Shown: positions 1 to 6,558, counted from the first letter of the stretch. The stretch: 7,731 nt of DNA from Clostridiales bacterium UBA8960 (GCA_003482695.1 DMYC01000023.1:1-7731); one strand, 5' to 3'. Numbers and translations: made by a program. The notes: generated by a model not told the origin, from the sequence alone.

Positions 1-282
1 ATTTTCGAACGCACTTACTTTGACCTCGACTGTGACTGTTGACCCGATCATCGTCGGTTTAAAATGGTCCACTTCAAGATGATGTCCAATCGAACCATAA
101 CCCTCTGGCAGATGCGGATCGATCAATTGAGCACTTGCCTCAATCATAAATGCAACCAAGCGCACTGTTGCCAATAGGTAGGGGACCTTACCGCTGCCAT
201 AATGTAATGCTGTATCATCGATACCCACTTTTTTTTGTAGCGTTAGCGTCATCCCAATCCTAATATCATCAAAATTTTCCAT
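1..282 (-). CDS. FlK-like hotdog thioesterase, C-terminus cut by window edge
   Basis: The first 94 codons read without a stop from an ATG at 282 to the left edge, so the C-terminus lies outside. An AAAGGAGG ribosome site sits just upstream. The protein resembles the single-domain hotdog acyl-CoA thioesterases of the fluoroacetyl-CoA thioesterase (FlK) type: an ALHYGSG segment at residues 25-31, then LLAT (36-39), the central helix with E48, PHLPEGYGSIG (56-66) and VDH (71-73). In FlK the catalytic residues are a Thr, a Glu and a His; T39, E48 and H73 are the likely counterparts, although Glu lies one position later than in FlK when aligned from the Thr. Substrate is unknown; general removal of toxic or stalled acyl-CoA in the cytoplasm is the family theme. 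It is the last visible gene of the minus-strand operon, 13 bases after the preceding stop. The family call is good, the substrate open. Confidence 0.8.
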   Translation of the reverse strand, partial: MENFDDIRIGMTLTLQKKVGIDDTALHYGSGKVPYLLATVRLVAFMIEASAQLIDPHLPEGYGSIGHHLEVDHFKPTMIGSTVTVEVKVSAFEN

Positions 283-295
283 AGTGCCCCCTCCT

Positions 296-841
296 TTAAT
301 AGATCTTCGTATTGACATAATCATTTACGACCGATGCTTTACGTTCATCAAAAAAGCAGTTTGCCTCCTTTAACTTAAATAAAATTTTTCGGTCTTTAGA
401 ATGTAATACCACTTTTTGAGGGTGATTAAACCTGATTTCGTAAATCAATCCTTCTAATGACTTTGAATTCATGTGTATAAAGTATGCTTCTATGGACTTG
501 TAACCAACATATTCCAACAAATTCAAGGTCACTTTGTCTTTTTTTGAATACAAATCGTATGCCTTGTCTCGCAACTTTCCGCTTTGTTTTGGGTCTTTAA
601 ATTCACATGCGTCTGCATCAAGCATGAGTTTTTTTGCCATCGTATTAAAGTAGTGATACTTTAAGATGCCTTCCTCGACACTTCGAACAACATAATTCAC
701 ATGGTGATACATAGACATCATCGAATAATTTTCTGTTATAAACTCTTCCTTATTCAACCGACCCATCTCAAGGTGATCTATGAGCTCAAGTCTCCTATCA
801 CAAAGTAAAATAATTGCTTTTTCATCTAATTTTTTCAACAA
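296..841 (-). CDS. conserved Firmicutes protein of unknown function (DUF6648-like)
   Basis: A 181-residue soluble protein with no signal peptide or membrane segment. It starts at TTG (839-841), supported by an AAAGGCG ribosome site 5 bases upstream; the next in-frame ATG is codon 26 and would remove a conserved-looking helical N-terminus. The sequence is charged and mostly helical in the first two thirds (a YHYFNTMAKKL segment near 62-72 and a KDKVTLNLLEYVGYKSIEA segment near 101-119), followed by a strand-like part (GLIYEIRFNHPQKVVLHSKD). From memory it matches the uncharacterised DUF6648 family of Clostridia, whose members share the same size and C-terminal pattern; this is not verified here. 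No catalytic motif or metal-binding cluster is visible. It lies 16 bases after the metallophosphoesterase and 13 before the thioesterase, so it is co-transcribed with both. Function unknown. Confidence 0.75.
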   Translation of the reverse strand: MLKKLDEKAIILLCDRRLELIDHLEMGRLNKEEFITENYSMMSMYHHVNYVVRSVEEGILKYHYFNTMAKKLMLDADACEFKDPKQSGKLRDKAYDLYSKKDKVTLNLLEYVGYKSIEAYFIHMNSKSLEGLIYEIRFNHPQKVVLHSKDRKILFKLKEANCFFDERKASVVNDYVNTKIY

Positions 842-844
842 ACT

Positions 845-851
845 CGCCTTT
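845..851 (-). promoter_or_regulatory. ribosome binding site supporting a TTG start
   Basis: On the minus strand AAAGGCG lies 5 bases before the TTG at 841-839. It decides the start of the 181-residue unknown gene, since no ATG is available at this end. One mismatch from AAAGGAG combined with a TTG start suggests modest translation compared with its operon neighbours. Confidence 0.55.
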
Positions 852-857
852 CTAATT

Positions 858-1547
858 CTAATCGATCATACGCAAAAGCTTAAAGTCAAGGTAATCACAA
901 GAAGTCAACCTGTACTTGATGCCTCGATATTGGCCATTTAATGCATTCTTAAAATTATTCTTTGCATGTATATGACCATATACCACTTCGACAACGCCGT
1001 ATTTTTCGAATATTTCTGTAAACCCAGAGGGCTCTTTTTTTTCATTGGTTGGAGGGAAATGCAATACACCGATTATTTTTTCATAACCTGCTTCGACCGC
1101 CTGCTTTATGGATAGCTCTAGCCGAATCAGTTCACGTTTATATATTTTATCATCTTCTGCCGAGAAATCTTCACCTGGGCAAATCCAACCTCTAGTGCCA
1201 CATATGGCAATATCTTTATAAATTGCATATGTATTATGCACAAACTGAATCGCTGAATATTTTGCGTCCATTTTCGCTTTGGATACCCACCAATAATCAT
1301 GATTGCCCTTAAATATTATTTTTTTTCCTGGCAATTGATTGAGCCAGGATAAATCTTGATTTGCACCTTCAAAAGTTATTGCCCATGACACATCACCGGG
1401 AATAATGACACAATCGTCTTCGTCCACTTTTGAAAGCCAATCCGATTTAATTTTATCATAATGCGCTTCCCAATGTTCTCCAAACACTTCCATTGGTTTA
1501 TCTGCACCAAAACTCAAATGTAAGTCGCCAATTACGTATAAAGCCAT
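858..1547 (-). CDS. calcineurin-like metallophosphoesterase (COG1768-type)
   Basis: A 229-residue cytoplasmic metallophosphoesterase with all the dinuclear-metal motifs in order: GDLH at 7-10, GDVSWA at 51-56, KGNHDYWW at 80-87, LHFPP at 162-166 and YGHIHA at 190-195. The expected metal ligands (D8, H10, D52, N82, H163, H192, H194) are all present, so it should be active. The length suits the stand-alone bacterial family typically labelled predicted phosphohydrolase; its substrate is not established, and nucleotides or phosphodiesters are both possible. There is no signal peptide. The ATG at 1547 has a weak GGGTG ribosome site. It follows the TtcA-family gene by 28 bases and precedes the unknown 181-residue gene by 16. 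It is unrelated in architecture to the secreted nucleotidase further right, though both use the same metal fold. Confidence 0.88.
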   Translation of the reverse strand: MALYVIGDLHLSFGADKPMEVFGEHWEAHYDKIKSDWLSKVDEDDCVIIPGDVSWAITFEGANQDLSWLNQLPGKKIIFKGNHDYWWVSKAKMDAKYSAIQFVHNTYAIYKDIAICGTRGWICPGEDFSAEDDKIYKRELIRLELSIKQAVEAGYEKIIGVLHFPPTNEKKEPSGFTEIFEKYGVVEVVYGHIHAKNNFKNALNGQYRGIKYRLTSCDYLDFKLLRMID

Positions 1548-1575
1548 AATACACCCATTTCAAAAAAAAACTAAT

Positions 1576-2274
1576 TCAATCGACTCGACTAAGTGCCTGT
1601 ATCACTTTATCTGAAAAATCAGGAACTGTCAATTCAATTTGCTCAATCAACCTTTCAGACTGGCTTCTCAACCGGCCGTGTGAAAACGTACAAACATCTG
1701 ACATAAGCGGAATTTCCAGATGTTTAACCGCTTTAATGATTTCTTTTTCATCAACAAATACGAGTGGTCTTATCATTTGAATGCCTTCTTCTACGATAGA
1801 CGCGGGTGAAATCGAGCCAATTTTACCATGCGCGATGATATTCATCATGAACGTCTCGACGAGATCATCTTTTGTATGACCTAGTGCAATTTTATTATAC
1901 CCTTTTTCTAGTGCGTAGCGTTTAATGATGCCTTTTCTGAGTCTTGAGCAAGTATAACAAGGTGCATATTCGCTTTCTTCGCTAAGCTTAATTGCATAAT
2001 GTTCATGATGTATGATCAAACGCATTTCGTGGTTTTGACAAAAGCTTTTATATGGTGCCAATTGATCAATCAAACCATGATCAACAGTAATTCCAGTTAC
2101 TTCGAAATCATATATGCCATACTTTTTTAAAAGCGTAAGCGCATAGAATAGAATTGAACTGTCTTTACCACCTGATACACCTACCAAAATTTTATCACCT
2201 GGCTTAATCATATCATATTTGTCGATTGCTTCTCTTATCTTACTTACAATAGACTTACTAAACCATTTGTTCAT
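1576..2274 (-). CDS. TtcA-family PP-loop ATPase, probable tRNA thiolation enzyme
   Basis: A 232-residue PP-loop protein. SGGKDS at 34-39 is the ATP-pyrophosphatase loop that adenylates the target base; APCYTCSRLRKG at 104-115 holds the Cys pair C106/C109 typical of TtcA; GHTKDDLVETFMMN follows at 132-145. TtcA uses three Cys to hold a 4Fe-4S cluster in making 2-thiocytidine in tRNA; C195, in the position after an IPLMSDV segment, is the likely third. It is shorter than E. coli TtcA (about 311 residues) and lacks the second Cys of that protein's C-terminal CxxC, as is usual for compact Firmicute members. TtcA and TilS share the loop, but the CxxC-SRLR signature favours the TtcA side, and no TilS substrate domain is present. 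The exact target base is not proven. Its ATG overlaps the relQ stop as ATGA, implying translational coupling. Confidence 0.85.
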   Translation of the reverse strand: MNKWFSKSIVSKIREAIDKYDMIKPGDKILVGVSGGKDSSILFYALTLLKKYGIYDFEVTGITVDHGLIDQLAPYKSFCQNHEMRLIIHHEHYAIKLSEESEYAPCYTCSRLRKGIIKRYALEKGYNKIALGHTKDDLVETFMMNIIAHGKIGSISPASIVEEGIQMIRPLVFVDEKEIIKAVKHLEIPLMSDVCTFSHGRLRSQSERLIEQIELTVPDFSDKVIQALSRVD

Positions 2275-3092
2275 ATCAGACGGCCCTTATCAAAATTGTT
2301 GTATCGAGGCATGCTTTTCTTGATTTCATTTAACAAGAGCTCAAATTCGAACATGTTGTCATTGTTTTTTATGTTATCAAATCTTTGCTGGAAATCAAAC
2401 GCCTCTATTTCCTTTCCTTGAGAGAACAACAGTTGAATATTCGAGATGATATCCCGTATTGTATTCGACTTTTCTTCAAACATCAGCTGTGCATTGATGA
2501 CTTCACGACTAATCTCCATCATTTCTTGATCGAGGTTTGTTGCTGCAAGAGCGGAATTTCTTAACCGTTCGATAATTGCCTCTGGTATATGCGACTTATA
2601 TTTATAATTTAATGAATGTTCAATTGTTGCCCAAAAGTTCATCGCCAATGTTCTAATTTGTAGTTCGACCAAAATCTCTTTTGTGCCAAGAGCAGTCTGA
2701 ACAGGGTACTTAATAATAATATGGTAACTTTTATACCCGCTGTCTTTTGGATTTCTGATGTAATCTTTCTCATATAATACTGTAAAATCTTTGCCACTTC
2801 TTTCTCGAATCAAATCGACCACTTCATAGATATCGTCAATAAACTGACACATGATGCGAATGCCTGCGATATCTTCCATTTGTTCCTCAAGTAATTCAAG
2901 TGGAATGCTATGGCGTTCAGCTTTTTCTATGATGCTCGAAATTTTCTTGACTCTACCCATGACGAACTCAATCGGCGAATATTCGTTAAGTTCCCGGTAC
3001 TGATTTCTGATGGATTTGAACTTGACTTTTAACTCTTCGACCGCTTGTTCATAAGGAATCAATAAAGTTTTCCATTCTCTGATGACATTCAT
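2271..3092 (-). CDS. relQ: RelQ-type small alarmone synthetase, (p)ppGpp synthase
   Basis: A 273-residue synthetase-only RelA/SpoT-family enzyme that moves pyrophosphate from ATP to GDP or GTP to make (p)ppGpp. Motifs run closely parallel to Bacillus YjbM/RelQ: YEQAVEELKVK (14-24), SPIEFVMGRVK (39-49), EDIAGIRIMCQF (73-84), the GTP-loop segment DSGYKSYH (117-124), VELQIRT (142-148) with the key Glu, and FWATIEHSLNYK (153-164). There is no HD hydrolase domain and no TGS or ACT domain, so it is a small alarmone synthetase. Bacillus YjbM is about 211 residues; this protein has an extra tail of roughly 65 residues (about 207-273), charged and probably helical, of unknown role. A GGGAGG site lies 6 bases before the ATG. 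It sits 21 bases after the radical SAM gene and overlaps the TtcA-family gene by ATGA. RelQ enzymes are commonly transcriptionally controlled tetramers. Confidence 0.93.
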   Translation of the reverse strand: MNVIREWKTLLIPYEQAVEELKVKFKSIRNQYRELNEYSPIEFVMGRVKKISSIIEKAERHSIPLELLEEQMEDIAGIRIMCQFIDDIYEVVDLIRERSGKDFTVLYEKDYIRNPKDSGYKSYHIIIKYPVQTALGTKEILVELQIRTLAMNFWATIEHSLNYKYKSHIPEAIIERLRNSALAATNLDQEMMEISREVINAQLMFEEKSNTIRDIISNIQLLFSQGKEIEAFDFQQRFDNIKNNDNMFEFELLLNEIKKSMPRYNNFDKGRLI

Positions 3093-3113
3093 GATAGGCC
3101 TCCCACTACAACG

Positions 3114-4025
3114 TTATTTTATATATAAATCACCTTGATGATACGCGTTTTCTTCCATCTTAGCTTCCAATTGATTATGAAGTTTACGCCAACTGCTCTC
3201 CCAGTTACAGAACAATGAATCTTCTTCTGGCGATCTTCCAAACAACCTTTGAATGACGATCTCAGGATTCAGCAATCTTAAGAAGTGTATCACTCTGTCT
3301 ATATACTCATCAGAAGAAATCATCTCAAAGTTGTCTTCCAAATACCATTTACCCAAAATCGTATTTTTAAGTATATAAAGTGAATGAATTTTTACGCCTT
3401 CTATTTCAAGTACATTCATAAGTTTTGCCGCTTCATAGAAATCAAATTCGGTATCCCACGGTAAATTTCCAATAAGGTGCGTACAGATGGTAAACTGATG
3501 CTTCTTAATCCTTAAAACGGCATCAATATATGCCGCTAGGCCATGTCCACGATTTATTTTCTCGAGTGTGTTTATGTTTATGGATTGTAAACCTAACTCA
3601 ATCTCGATTTCAAGACCAAAGTCGCGTTTTATTTCGCTTAAAAACTCAAGATACGGCTCAGCCACACAATCTGGTCTGGTGGAAATGCTAATGCCTACCA
3701 CATCATCGACAATCGATTCCATAATGACACTTTTAAACTGCTGCAATTTCATATAAGTATTCGTATAGTTTTGAAAATACGCGATAAATCGATTCGCTTT
3801 ATATTTGGGACGAATCACTTCTATGTTTTTTGCCAGTTGAGCCTTTACACTCATGGAAGCCTCTCTGGCTTCAAATCCAGCCGCTACATCACCACAAAAC
3901 ACACAGCCGCCTGTTCCTATCGTCCCGTCCCTATTGGGACACGTGACCGGGAGATTGATTGGTATCTTATAGACTTTCTCTCCATACTTTTTTATCAGAG
4001 CGCTGCTATATTTATTGTATGCCAT
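3114..4025 (-). CDS. ytqA: radical SAM enzyme of the YtqA/YhcC family (TIGR01212), probable tRNA U34 modification
   Basis: A 303-residue radical SAM protein. The cluster Cys are C29, C41 and C44 in the widely spaced C-x11-C-x2-C pattern that marks the TIGR01212 family (VTCPNRDGT at 27-35, GGCVFCGD at 39-46), followed by YFQNYTNTY (83-91), ISTRPDC (114-120), the ELGLQS strand (142-147) and the HLIGNLP segment (182-188). These are landmarks of the family that includes Bacillus YtqA and E. coli YhcC, related to the Elp3 radical SAM core. From memory, Bacillus YtqA has been proposed (as MnmL) to act in mnm5s2U synthesis at the tRNA wobble uridine, working with the methyltransferase YtqB/MnmM; no ytqB is adjacent here. 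The start has an AAGGGG site. It is the first gene of the six-gene set and lies directly behind the predicted operon promoter. Confidence 0.9.
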   Translation of the reverse strand: MAYNKYSSALIKKYGEKVYKIPINLPVTCPNRDGTIGTGGCVFCGDVAAGFEAREASMSVKAQLAKNIEVIRPKYKANRFIAYFQNYTNTYMKLQQFKSVIMESIVDDVVGISISTRPDCVAEPYLEFLSEIKRDFGLEIEIELGLQSININTLEKINRGHGLAAYIDAVLRIKKHQFTICTHLIGNLPWDTEFDFYEAAKLMNVLEIEGVKIHSLYILKNTILGKWYLEDNFEMISSDEYIDRVIHFLRLLNPEIVIQRLFGRSPEEDSLFCNWESSWRKLHNQLEAKMEENAYHQGDLYIK

Positions 4026-4070
4026 TTCATCCCCTTAACTAATGCTTACATTTACAATTCTCAACACTTT

Positions 4071-4098
4071 ATTTTATCACATGATGCGAATGTTTAAA
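4071..4098 (-). promoter_or_regulatory. predicted sigma-A promoter of the six-gene operon
   Basis: On the minus strand the -10 is TAAAAT (4071-4076), preceded by TGA (4077-4079), which gives an extended -10 (TGnTAAAAT). TTTAAA (4093-4098) is a weak -35 at a 16-bp spacing. Transcription would begin near 4064, leaving a 5' leader of about 40 bases before the radical SAM gene. The -35 overlaps the U-tract of the upstream terminator. No other promoter-like sequence is visible inside the operon. Confidence 0.5.
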
Positions 4099-4130
4099 AT
4101 AAAAAGAGATGGAACACTGTTCCACCTCTT
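4096..4130 (-). terminator. intrinsic terminator of the 5'-nucleotidase gene
   Basis: A 12-bp stem, 4104-4115 pairing with 4119-4130 around a 3-base loop, contains one G-U pair when read as minus-strand RNA. It is followed on the minus strand by the T-rich stretch TTTTTATTTT. It lies 26 bases beyond the nucleotidase stop, which separates that gene from the operon downstream. Confidence 0.85.
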
Positions 4131-4155
4131 AAACGATACACTTTAATCGTCCAAA

Positions 4156-5829
4156 CTATTCAGATGTAATAATAAACACATTACCTGGGAAAATCAAATG
4201 CGGATTTGACAACTTGTTGATTTCTGCAATTTTTTGCCAAGTTGTTCCGAATTTCTGAGCAATTCTCCAAAGGACATCACCTGATACAACTGTATACTTA
4301 ATGACTTCCGGCTCAACAGGCGCAGGTACGAAGACGTTTATTCTTCCTTCAACACCAACTGAAGCTGCATTTACAACTTTTAGATATTCAATTAAGGCTT
4401 CATCAAGTGCTGCATACTGTCCCGTTTGAGTTGAAGCGCCAAGTGAAACGTATTGATCGCCACCAGCAGCCATAAAATCATTTGTTGCAACAGAGTAATA
4501 GGCATTCGGATCAAGTGGTTTGCCATTAAACATAACGCTTGTCACTCTCTCCATTGCTGGCTTTTCAGGATCAAATGTCACTGTAATACCCGCTACATGA
4601 GGAAAAGCACCTTTTGCTGCTGGATAGTCTGTCAAACCATTTTCAAGTGCAAGAATTAGATCGGAACCTTTGACATCTAGTGTTACAATATAGTTGCCAA
4701 AAGGCAATACTGTTATAACATCACCAATCGTAATATCGCCAATATCGATTGAAGCTCTGATGCCACCGCCATTTGTAATGGCAATTTGAGCACCCGTTTC
4801 ATATAGCATAGCGTTAGTAATCAAATTACCTAAGTTTGATTCTCCAGCTCTAACAACTTCTCTTGTACCTTCTAAAAGAACGGAAGTTGTTCCAACTTTT
4901 ACATCAGTAATCAATTTGTTCTCTGCAGAAATTTCAGCTATAACCTCTAAAATAGCTGGATCTTCTACCAAATTAGCTGCATCTTCAAGTGTGATGAGTT
5001 TCGCTGATATCGCAGTGACCACACCATTTGTAAGTGTAATATCCACGATACCTAAATTCGCATCATAAGCCCCTGTTTGAACGAGCATTGTATTTTTCAC
5101 AAGTTCGCCGGTAGGCTTAACTGTATGAGAATGTCCATCTATAAATAAATCAATACCGTCCACTTCGTTGATAATCATCTTCGATGTGACATCTGTGCTT
5201 TCATCCTCACCGATATGACCAATACATACGATTAAATCAACTTTACCTTTAAGCTCTTCAACCATGGCCTTAGCCGCTTTGATTGGATCTTCGAAAGTCA
5301 GACCTTCTACATTTTTTGGGTGTGTCTTATAAGCGGTTTCAGGTGAAGTAAGTCCAAAAAATCCTACTTTTATTCCCCCGATTTCTTTGATGTAAATGCC
5401 TTCCATATAAGGCGTTCCATCTTCTTTGGTGATGTTTCCCGAAATGATTGGGAAGTCAAGCATCGCTTCAATTTCAAGTAATCGATCCTGCCCATAATTA
5501 AAGTCATGGTTACCTGGTACCATAACATCAAACATCATTGCATTCATGACTTTGACAACAGACTCACCTTTATTGAGTGTCGCAATTGTCTGTCCATGGA
5601 ATGTATCGCCTGCATCAACAAGCAATAAGTTAGGGTTTTCAGCTCTTAATTCATTTACTTTAGTAGAAATCTTAGCGAATCCCATGATGCCATTTCCAGA
5701 TTCGATACGTGCATGTGTGTCGTTCGTATGTACTATTGTCAACTTGACAACAGAATCATCAGCCATCGACACCGTCGATAATGATAGAATCATCACCAAC
5801 ACGAGAAAAATACTGAGTACCTTTTTCAT
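4156..5829 (-). CDS. exported 5'-nucleotidase / cyclic phosphodiesterase with C-terminal LysM
   Basis: A 557-residue exported protein of the UshA/YfkN-type nucleotidase family, which releases phosphate from nucleotides outside the membrane. Residues 1-23 form a Sec signal peptide (KK, a long hydrophobic core, cleavage likely after SMA). The metallophosphoesterase domain (about 29-235) shows HTNDTH (34-39), DAGDTF (72-77), GNHDFNYG (106-113), CIGHIG (202-207) and GHSHT (232-236). The C-terminal nucleotidase domain (about 310-490) shows ESNLGNLITNA (330-340), NGGGIR (353-358) and PFGN (376-379), plus the late ATNDFMAAGGDQY segment that forms part of the substrate pocket. Residues 510-557 are a LysM domain (YTVVSGDVLWRIAQKFGTTW), probably holding the enzyme on peptidoglycan; there is no LPxTG sorting signal. 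An AAGGGAGG site lies 7 bases before the ATG. It is monocistronic, with its own terminator. Nucleotide preference cannot be read from sequence. Confidence 0.92.
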   Translation of the reverse strand: MKKVLSIFLVLVMILSLSTVSMADDSVVKLTIVHTNDTHARIESGNGIMGFAKISTKVNELRAENPNLLLVDAGDTFHGQTIATLNKGESVVKVMNAMMFDVMVPGNHDFNYGQDRLLEIEAMLDFPIISGNITKEDGTPYMEGIYIKEIGGIKVGFFGLTSPETAYKTHPKNVEGLTFEDPIKAAKAMVEELKGKVDLIVCIGHIGEDESTDVTSKMIINEVDGIDLFIDGHSHTVKPTGELVKNTMLVQTGAYDANLGIVDITLTNGVVTAISAKLITLEDAANLVEDPAILEVIAEISAENKLITDVKVGTTSVLLEGTREVVRAGESNLGNLITNAMLYETGAQIAITNGGGIRASIDIGDITIGDVITVLPFGNYIVTLDVKGSDLILALENGLTDYPAAKGAFPHVAGITVTFDPEKPAMERVTSVMFNGKPLDPNAYYSVATNDFMAAGGDQYVSLGASTQTGQYAALDEALIEYLKVVNAASVGVEGRINVFVPAPVEPEVIKYTVVSGDVLWRIAQKFGTTWQKIAEINKLSNPHLIFPGNVFIITSE

Positions 5830-5880
5830 TTATAAGCCTCCCTTTTTATAAAGTGCAGAGTTTATCCGCCTCACTTTTGC

Positions 5881-5908
5881 TTTATAACCTCGCAAACGCG
5901 CATTTAAA
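5881..5908 (-). promoter_or_regulatory. possible promoter of the 5'-nucleotidase gene
   Basis: On the minus strand TATAAA (5881-5886) lies 16 bp after TTTAAA (5903-5908). Both hexamers are imperfect and the region is AT-rich, so this is only the best candidate in the 151-base gap between the stress protein gene and the nucleotidase. It would give a leader of about 45 bases. The rest of the gap holds the stress-protein terminator. Confidence 0.35.
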
Positions 5909-5927
5909 CATTTTTGTTATGGGCATA

Positions 5928-5957
5928 TAAAAAAGAATTGTTTATCAAACAATTCTT
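5928..5957 (-). terminator. intrinsic terminator of the universal stress protein gene
   Basis: A perfect 11-bp inverted repeat, 5933-5943 with 5947-5957 around a 3-base loop, is followed on the minus strand by TTTTTTATA. It starts 24 bases beyond the stop at 5981. The stem has only two G-C pairs per strand, but the long U-run supports termination. Confidence 0.8.
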
Positions 5958-5980
5958 AATAGTTGTCACACCATATTTAA

Positions 5981-6400
5981 TTATATCGCTATAACCTCTG
6001 CTTCGTCCTCAAACTGGACAGGAACAACGTAAAACTTAGCGGGTTTGTGCATTTTCTCCTGTAATCGGTTGATCATGTTTTGTTGCTCGCTGCCTTCAAA
6101 TGATTCACCCATAATAACATCCGTTATGCCATGCTTTTCTGCAAACTGAGATAATGCTTTCTCTATATCTTTTGCTTTTAAGACTGTCAACATGGCTTGA
6201 TTCGCTTTTGATACCTCAAACAAGTAGTCCAGTGCATCTTTTTCCTCGAGTTGACCAAAATACTTCCAGTTTTCCTTAACAACATGAATCACGTGAAGCT
6301 CATCTGCATCGCCTGACACGAGCTTGACTCCAAAGTCAATCAATCTTTCGCAAGATTTTTGCTGTGTCACACAGACCATAATCCTCTTGTTGCGCTTCAT
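5981..6400 (-). CDS. universal stress protein (Usp) family protein
   Basis: A 139-residue single-domain protein with the Usp Rossmann-like pattern: first strand RIMVCVTQQK (6-15), then the CERLIDFGVKLV helix, the second strand ELHVIHVVKEN (34-44), a helical middle, and the strand ITDVIMGES (92-100). The N-terminal CVTQQKSCERLI segment is characteristic of the Usp subfamily of Clostridia and of KdpD Usp domains. The ATP-binding glycine motif of MJ0577-type Usp proteins (G-x2-G-x9-G-S/T) is not seen after strand four, where GESFEGSEQQN is found instead, so nucleotide binding is doubtful. The role is probably stress or signal sensing in the cytoplasm. The ATG has a strong GGAAGGAG site. It is transcribed alone from a good extended -10 promoter, divergent from the 79-residue gene, and ends at a hairpin terminator. 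Confidence 0.82.
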   Translation of the reverse strand: MKRNKRIMVCVTQQKSCERLIDFGVKLVSGDADELHVIHVVKENWKYFGQLEEKDALDYLFEVSKANQAMLTVLKAKDIEKALSQFAEKHGITDVIMGESFEGSEQQNMINRLQEKMHKPAKFYVVPVQFEDEAEVIAI

Positions 6401-6434
6401 AAATTATCTCCTTCCAGATTGCTCACCCAAATTC

Positions 6435-6443
6435 ATTATATCA
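6435..6443 (-). promoter_or_regulatory. extended -10 promoter of the universal stress protein gene
   Basis: The minus strand reads TGATATAAT, a perfect TGnTATAAT extended -10, placing the transcript start near 6428 and leaving a leader of about 28 bases. The expected -35 site lies in a T-run with little likeness to TTGACA, which is normal for extended -10 promoters. Confidence 0.7.
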
Positions 6444-6513
6444 AACCTGGAGATAAAAAAAATTAAATAATTCGATACAATTCGTAAACTTTTATTCATT
6501 TTTCTGAAATTAA

Positions 6514-6542
6514 ATGACTTGGTCGTATCACTGATGTATAAT
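6514..6542 (+). promoter_or_regulatory. sigma-A promoter of the 79-residue gene
   Basis: ATGACT (6514-6519, four of six matches to TTGACA) and a perfect TATAAT (6537-6542) are separated by 17 bp. Transcription would start near 6549, giving a very short leader before the AGGAGG at 6559-6564. It is divergent from the stress protein promoter, the two -10 boxes being about 95 bp apart. Confidence 0.7.
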
Positions 6543-6558
6543 AAAACATAATAACTAC

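Noticed and set aside
1562..1570. T9 run on the minus strand after the TtcA-family gene, considered as a terminator
   Set aside because: No stable hairpin precedes it, and the 28-base gap continues straight into the phosphoesterase gene.
3568..3756. Open frame of 62 codons on the plus strand
   Set aside because: It is antisense to the radical SAM gene, which carries clear family motifs; no ribosome site or promoter supports the plus frame.
3771..4097. Open frame of 108 codons on the plus strand
   Set aside because: It overlaps the start of the radical SAM gene, its promoter region and the terminator; composition is like an antisense shadow.
4453..4659. Open frame of 68 codons on the plus strand
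   Set aside because: It lies antisense within the 5'-nucleotidase domain, with no start signals.
858..5829. The two metallophosphoesterases as a duplicated pair
   Set aside because: They share only the general fold; one is a short cytoplasmic enzyme, the other a secreted two-domain nucleotidase with signal peptide and LysM, so a recent duplication is not supported.
5546..5851. Open frame of 101 codons on the plus strand
   Set aside because: It runs antisense through the nucleotidase start and signal peptide; no ribosome site.
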